This document shows, piece by piece, positions 7,930 through 10,276 of a stretch of 10,276 nucleotides of DNA. Each line of letters starts with the position of its first letter. The first letter of the stretch is position 1. Below the pieces are notes generated by a model. The model was not told the DNA's origin. It made no database searches and saw only the letters and a program-made list of their open reading frames with translations. Source of the stretch: DSSM01 sp964484125 (GTDB lineage Bacteria > Bacteroidota > Ignavibacteria > Tepidaquicellales > Tepidaquicellaceae); contig CAZAEK010000041.1 in assembly GCA_964484125.1 (NCBI GenBank), forward strand, positions 1-10,276. The letters run 5' to 3'. A program made the position numbers and the translations under genes.

Positions 7930-7965
7930 CTTTACAAACTTTAAAAACTTGATAAACTTGACTAA
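7930..7965. repeat. Degenerate 9-bp repeat array between kinase and dehydrogenase
   Basis: About four degenerate units follow one another: ctttacaaa, ctttaaaaa, cttgataaa and then cttgactaaa. They match the reverse complement of the left-edge unit and fill much of the 81-base gap before the dehydrogenase. I see no convincing terminator in this gap. Confidence 0.7.
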
Positions 7966-7982
7966 AATAACTGAATAAAATT

Positions 7983-9290
7983 ATGGAGCTCGAACAAAAA
8001 CTAAAGACCGGAGAATTCACAACCGGAATAATTGGACTCGGTTATGTAGGTTTACCGTTGGCATTGGAGTTTGCCGAAAAAAATTTACACGTACTTGGAT
8101 TTGACCTTGATAAAAGCAAGGTTGATGTAATAACAAAGAAAAAAGGTTCTTATATTAAGCACATTCCCGGAGAAAGAATTATCAAAGCAGTAAAAACCGG
8201 AATGTTAAAAGCAACAACTGATTTTTCAAAACTCAAAGGACCCGATGTATTAATAATATGCGTCCCGACTCCATTAAATATAAACAGAGAGCCGGACTTA
8301 TCATTCGTATTCGATTCGGCGAAAGAAATTGCAAAGTACCTCAGACCCGGACAGCTTGTAACACTTGAAAGCACAACCTATCCTGAAACAACAGACGTTG
8401 ACCTCGTAAAAATTCTGAATGAATCCGGACTGAAACTCGGCAAGGATTACTTCCTCGCATTCTCACCAGAGCGTGAAGACCCGAACAATCCTCACTACAG
8501 CACAGCAACAATTCCTAAAGTAGTTGGTGGCGTAACTCCGCACTGCACAAAGCTCGCAGTGGAAGTTTATAAAAAAGTAATTCAGAAAGTTGTGCCGGTT
8601 GCAAATTCGCGTGTAGCAGAAGCAACAAAATTGCTGGAAAATATTTTCCGTTCAGTAAACATCGCACTTGTAAATGAACTCAAGATGGTATTTGATAAAA
8701 TGGGTATAGACGTATGGGACGTTATAGAAGCCGCATCAACAAAACCATTCGGATTTACGCCATTCTATCCCGGACCGGGACTTGGAGGACATTGCATACC
8801 AATTGACCCGTTTTACCTAACATGGAAGGCACATGAATATGAAATCTCAACTAAGTTCATAGAACTTGCCGGTGAAATAAATACATATATGCCGTATTAT
8901 GTTGTTGAACGCGTAATGCATGTATTCAATGAAAATAAAAAATGCCTCAAAGGCAGTAAAATTCTGATACTCGGCTTATCATACAAAAAAAATATTGATG
9001 ACTTACGCGAATCGCCTTCACTCAAACTCATTGAAATACTTCAGGACAACGGTGCTACAGTAGATTACAATGACGACTACACAAAGGAAATCCCGAAGCT
9101 CCGGAAATATACATTCAACAAAAAATCGGTAAAGCTCACAGCCGCAAATCTGAAAAAATATGACCTAGTACTCTTATCAACAGACCACTCATATTACGAC
9201 ACGAAGTTTATTGCCCAGCACGCAAAACTCATAGTTGATACGCGTAACGCATTCAAAGGAATCCGCAGCAAAAAAATCTACAAAGCATAA
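7983..9290 (+). CDS. wbpA: UDP-N-acetyl-D-glucosamine 6-dehydrogenase-type nucleotide sugar dehydrogenase
   Basis: This cytosolic enzyme oxidises the C6 hydroxyl of a UDP-sugar to a carboxylate using two NAD+. The product feeds surface polysaccharide synthesis. The 435 residues show an N-terminal Rossmann fold with GLGYVG at 18-23, VPTPLN at 95-100, LESTTYP at 128-134, and SPERED at 161-166. ATKLLEN at 214-220 includes the conserved Lys216 and Asn220. GGHCIPIDP holds the catalytic Cys271 and Asp275. The C-terminal UDP-binding domain begins near GLSYKKNIDDLRESPS. The SPERED and FYPGPGLGGHCIPIDPF pattern is typical of the WbpA subgroup (UDP-GlcNAc to UDP-GlcNAcA) more than of UDP-glucose dehydrogenase. 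The symbol is given by subgroup and the substrate is inferred. ATG7983 places the Rossmann strand near residue 15, as in homologues. Its position directly after the BY-kinase suggests a kinase-substrate relationship. Its stop abuts the next start. Confidence 0.9.
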   Translation: MELEQKLKTGEFTTGIIGLGYVGLPLALEFAEKNLHVLGFDLDKSKVDVITKKKGSYIKHIPGERIIKAVKTGMLKATTDFSKLKGPDVLIICVPTPLNINREPDLSFVFDSAKEIAKYLRPGQLVTLESTTYPETTDVDLVKILNESGLKLGKDYFLAFSPEREDPNNPHYSTATIPKVVGGVTPHCTKLAVEVYKKVIQKVVPVANSRVAEATKLLENIFRSVNIALVNELKMVFDKMGIDVWDVIEAASTKPFGFTPFYPGPGLGGHCIPIDPFYLTWKAHEYEISTKFIELAGEINTYMPYYVVERVMHVFNENKKCLKGSKILILGLSYKKNIDDLRESPSLKLIEILQDNGATVDYNDDYTKEIPKLRKYTFNKKSVKLTAANLKKYDLVLLSTDHSYYDTKFIAQHAKLIVDTRNAFKGIRSKKIYKA

Positions 9291-9572
9291 ATGAACACAA
9301 AACTTTTCATAAGGCGAAATATACAACTCAACCGCTGTCCTGCCTGTAACAGTATTGCAACGCTTCGCCGCAGCCGCTCAAGAAATTTCCTTGAGAGGGC
9401 ACTCAAACTAATCAGCTTCAAACCTTATGTCTGCAGGGAATGCGGCTGGCGCGGAAAAATTTTCCCATTTAAACCAGCGAAAAATATACTTACTCTGATT
9501 CTGCTTTACACACTTGTAGTGATAATTTCGGTATATATAGTGAAGCGTTTTCTCATAAGTTATTTTAACTGA
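9291..9572 (+). CDS. Small zinc-ribbon protein with one membrane segment
   Basis: I do not recognise a named family. The 93-residue protein has two CxxC pairs (Cys16/Cys19 in CPACN and Cys48/Cys51 in CRECGWRG), which should form a treble-clef or zinc-ribbon site. A very basic linker (RRSRSRNFLERALK) lies between them. One hydrophobic segment at about 65-85 is followed by a basic KR pair, so the zinc ribbon probably faces the cytoplasm and is anchored at its C-terminal side. I recall small proteins of this plan, with an RSR-RN-LER linker and a final CGWR or CGHRF, as common hypothetical genes in several phyla. The ATG follows the dehydrogenase stop directly, so the two are almost certainly cotranscribed. 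A role in the polysaccharide pathway, as a sensor or scaffold at the membrane, is only a guess from context. Confidence 0.8.
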   Translation: MNTKLFIRRNIQLNRCPACNSIATLRRSRSRNFLERALKLISFKPYVCRECGWRGKIFPFKPAKNILTLILLYTLVVIISVYIVKRFLISYFN

Positions 9573-9573
9573 A

Positions 9574-9900
9574 GTGGAAAGCGATTTAATATATTCGATA
9601 TTAAAAGATTTAACAAAAACGGACATAAAGTATGTAGTATGCGGAGGAATAGCTTGTGTAATACACGGAGTGGAGCGTGCAACCTATGACCTTGATATTT
9701 ATGCTGAGCTTTATGAAGAGAATCTGAGAAAAATCATTGAAATAAGTAAGAAATATGAGTTAATACCAAGAATACCTGAACCGATAGAAAACTTAATCAG
9801 CGAAGAAAAACGAAAAGAATGGATAGAAAAAAAAGGTGCAAAAGATATTTCGGATATCAAAGAATTAAAAAAGATAATTGAAACAAGAAAGAAAAAATAA
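9574..9900 (+). pseudogene. Nucleotidyltransferase-fold gene (AbiEii/DUF6036-like) with apparent internal in-frame deletion
   Basis: The 108-residue product begins like a DNA polymerase beta-type nucleotidyltransferase of the kind found in toxin-antitoxin-like pairs. It has VVCGGIACVIHG (Gly24-Gly25), RAT, and the metal-binding DLD with Asp39 and Asp41. Relatives I recall are about 160-175 residues. In them the RKEWIEKK segment (80-87 here) is followed by roughly 60-65 residues including a core strand with another acidic residue, and then by a conserved K-D-x-x-D-I-K-x-L ending. Here RKEWIEKKGA runs directly into KDISDIKELKK, as if the middle had been cut out without a frameshift. The break lies near 9835-9845, around ggtgcaaaagat. 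The start is GTG one base after the zinc-ribbon gene's stop. It may be a decaying gene or a functional mini-protein. I favour a deletion derivative. The size of the loss rests on remembered relatives. Confidence 0.65.
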
Positions 9901-10066
9901 AAAATACACGAAGCCGCATCCGGATTTTGACGGACATATAGAAAAGCCATTATCGAAGATGACGCCGAAAGAAAAGTTGCATTATATCTGGCTACAGATT
10001 TTATTCAAACACAACGTCTCCCGAATGAAAATAACAGGAAAGAATTCCGATAGTCAGATAACCTGA
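9878..10066 (+). CDS. Small conserved-looking protein with HPDFDGH motif, partner of the nucleotidyltransferase
   Basis: I cannot assign a function. The 62-residue basic protein has KPHPDFDGH near residues 12-20, then PLSKMTPKEKLHYIWLQI, a plausible amphipathic helix. I recall short proteins with a HPDFDGH-like start and a following M/LTPxEKL helix located next to nucleotidyltransferase genes in several phyla, which supports a real gene and a two-gene module. Its start is TTG, 23 bases inside the upstream gene in another frame, so translation may be coupled. The C-terminal residues after about position 45 look less organised. The stop codon lies within the first unit of a degenerate 9-bp repeat, so the original C-terminus may have been replaced or eroded. 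The antitoxin or toxin role is unknown. Confidence 0.55.
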   Translation: MKQERKNKKYTKPHPDFDGHIEKPLSKMTPKEKLHYIWLQILFKHNVSRMKITGKNSDSQIT

Positions 10067-10105
10067 TAAATTGATAAACTTGATAAACTTTAAAAACTTT
10101 CGAAC
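10062..10105. repeat. Degenerate 9-bp repeat array after the last gene
   Basis: Units cctgataaa, attgataaa, cttgataaa, ctttaaaaa and ctttcgaac follow with periods of 8 or 9 bases. They are degenerate relatives of the ctttacaaa unit. The stop codon of the last small gene falls in the first unit, so the repeat reaches into the coding end. Confidence 0.75.
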
Positions 10106-10120
10106 TCTTTCTACCGTGAA

Positions 10121-10147
10121 AATCTGTTTAATCCGTTTAATCTGTGT
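10121..10147. repeat. Three-unit 9-bp repeat (AATCYGTKT)
   Basis: Three consecutive 9-base units, aatctgttt, aatccgttt and aatctgtgt, are preceded by ccgtgaa and followed by tcc. The sequence differs from the flanking satellite but has the same period. I recall very similar AATCTGTTTAATCTGTG segments scattered in intergenic regions of Bacteroidota-like genomes, so this is probably a short dispersed repeat. Confidence 0.75.
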
Positions 10148-10161
10148 TCCAAAGCTCTTAA

Positions 10162-10260
10162 CTTTACAAACTTTACAAACTTTACAAACTTTACAAACTT
10201 TACAAACTTTACAAACTTTATAAACTTTATAAACTTTATAAACTTTATAAACTCTATAAC
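10162..10260. repeat. 9-bp tandem repeat array (CTTTAYAAA type), right copy
   Basis: Six units of ctttacaaa are followed by four of ctttataaa and one degenerate ctctataac, eleven in all, without spacers. The array is the reverse complement of the left-edge array at 1-96 and has nearly the same length. Together they form long imperfect inverted repeats about 10 kb apart. Only 16 bases of unassigned sequence follow it. Confidence 0.95.
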
Positions 10261-10276
10261 TGACTTGCCCTGGTAC

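Overview
The window comes from an AT-rich bacterium of the Bacteroidota/FCB type, most likely near Ignavibacteria or Kryptonia. This is inferred from three things. Two secreted proteins end in a type IX secretion (T9SS) sorting domain whose entry motif is QNYPNPFNP. Most genes lack a clear Shine-Dalgarno sequence and several start with TTG or GTG. Short A/T-rich repeats fill the intergenic space. All recognisable genes lie on the + strand and are tightly packed.

Layout. Positions 1-96 hold a 9-bp tandem repeat array that runs up to a short-form phosphoglycerate mutase (109-714). A YihX-like HAD phosphatase (723-1349) follows, translationally coupled to it. Next come two divergent M1-family metallopeptidases (1361-3274 and 3547-5607), both with signal peptides and T9SS tails. 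They are separated by a 272-base intergenic stretch rich in inverted repeats, one of which can bury a ribosome binding site. A fused Wzz-type chain-length regulator and bacterial tyrosine kinase (5619-7901) and a UDP-N-acetylglucosamine 6-dehydrogenase-type enzyme (7983-9290) form a polysaccharide pair. A small zinc-ribbon membrane protein (9291-9572) abuts the dehydrogenase. The coding part ends with a nucleotidyltransferase-like gene that appears to have lost its middle (9574-9900), overlapped by a small gene with an HPDFDGH motif (9878-10066).

The last 210 bases are non-coding and consist mostly of tandem 9-bp repeats: a degenerate array, a three-unit array of unrelated sequence, and a long array that is the reverse complement of the array at the left edge. 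The gene block is therefore flanked by long, imperfect inverted copies of one 9-bp satellite.

How the genes fit together. The first two are central sugar-phosphate metabolism. The two peptidases are exported protein-degrading enzymes. The kinase and dehydrogenase point to regulated synthesis of a uronic-acid-containing surface polysaccharide. The nucleotidyltransferase pair resembles a decaying toxin-antitoxin-like module. I see no complete new defence or mobile system. The least explained elements are the repeat arrays, the structured leader of the second peptidase with its micro-ORF, and the internally deleted nucleotidyltransferase with its overlapping partner.
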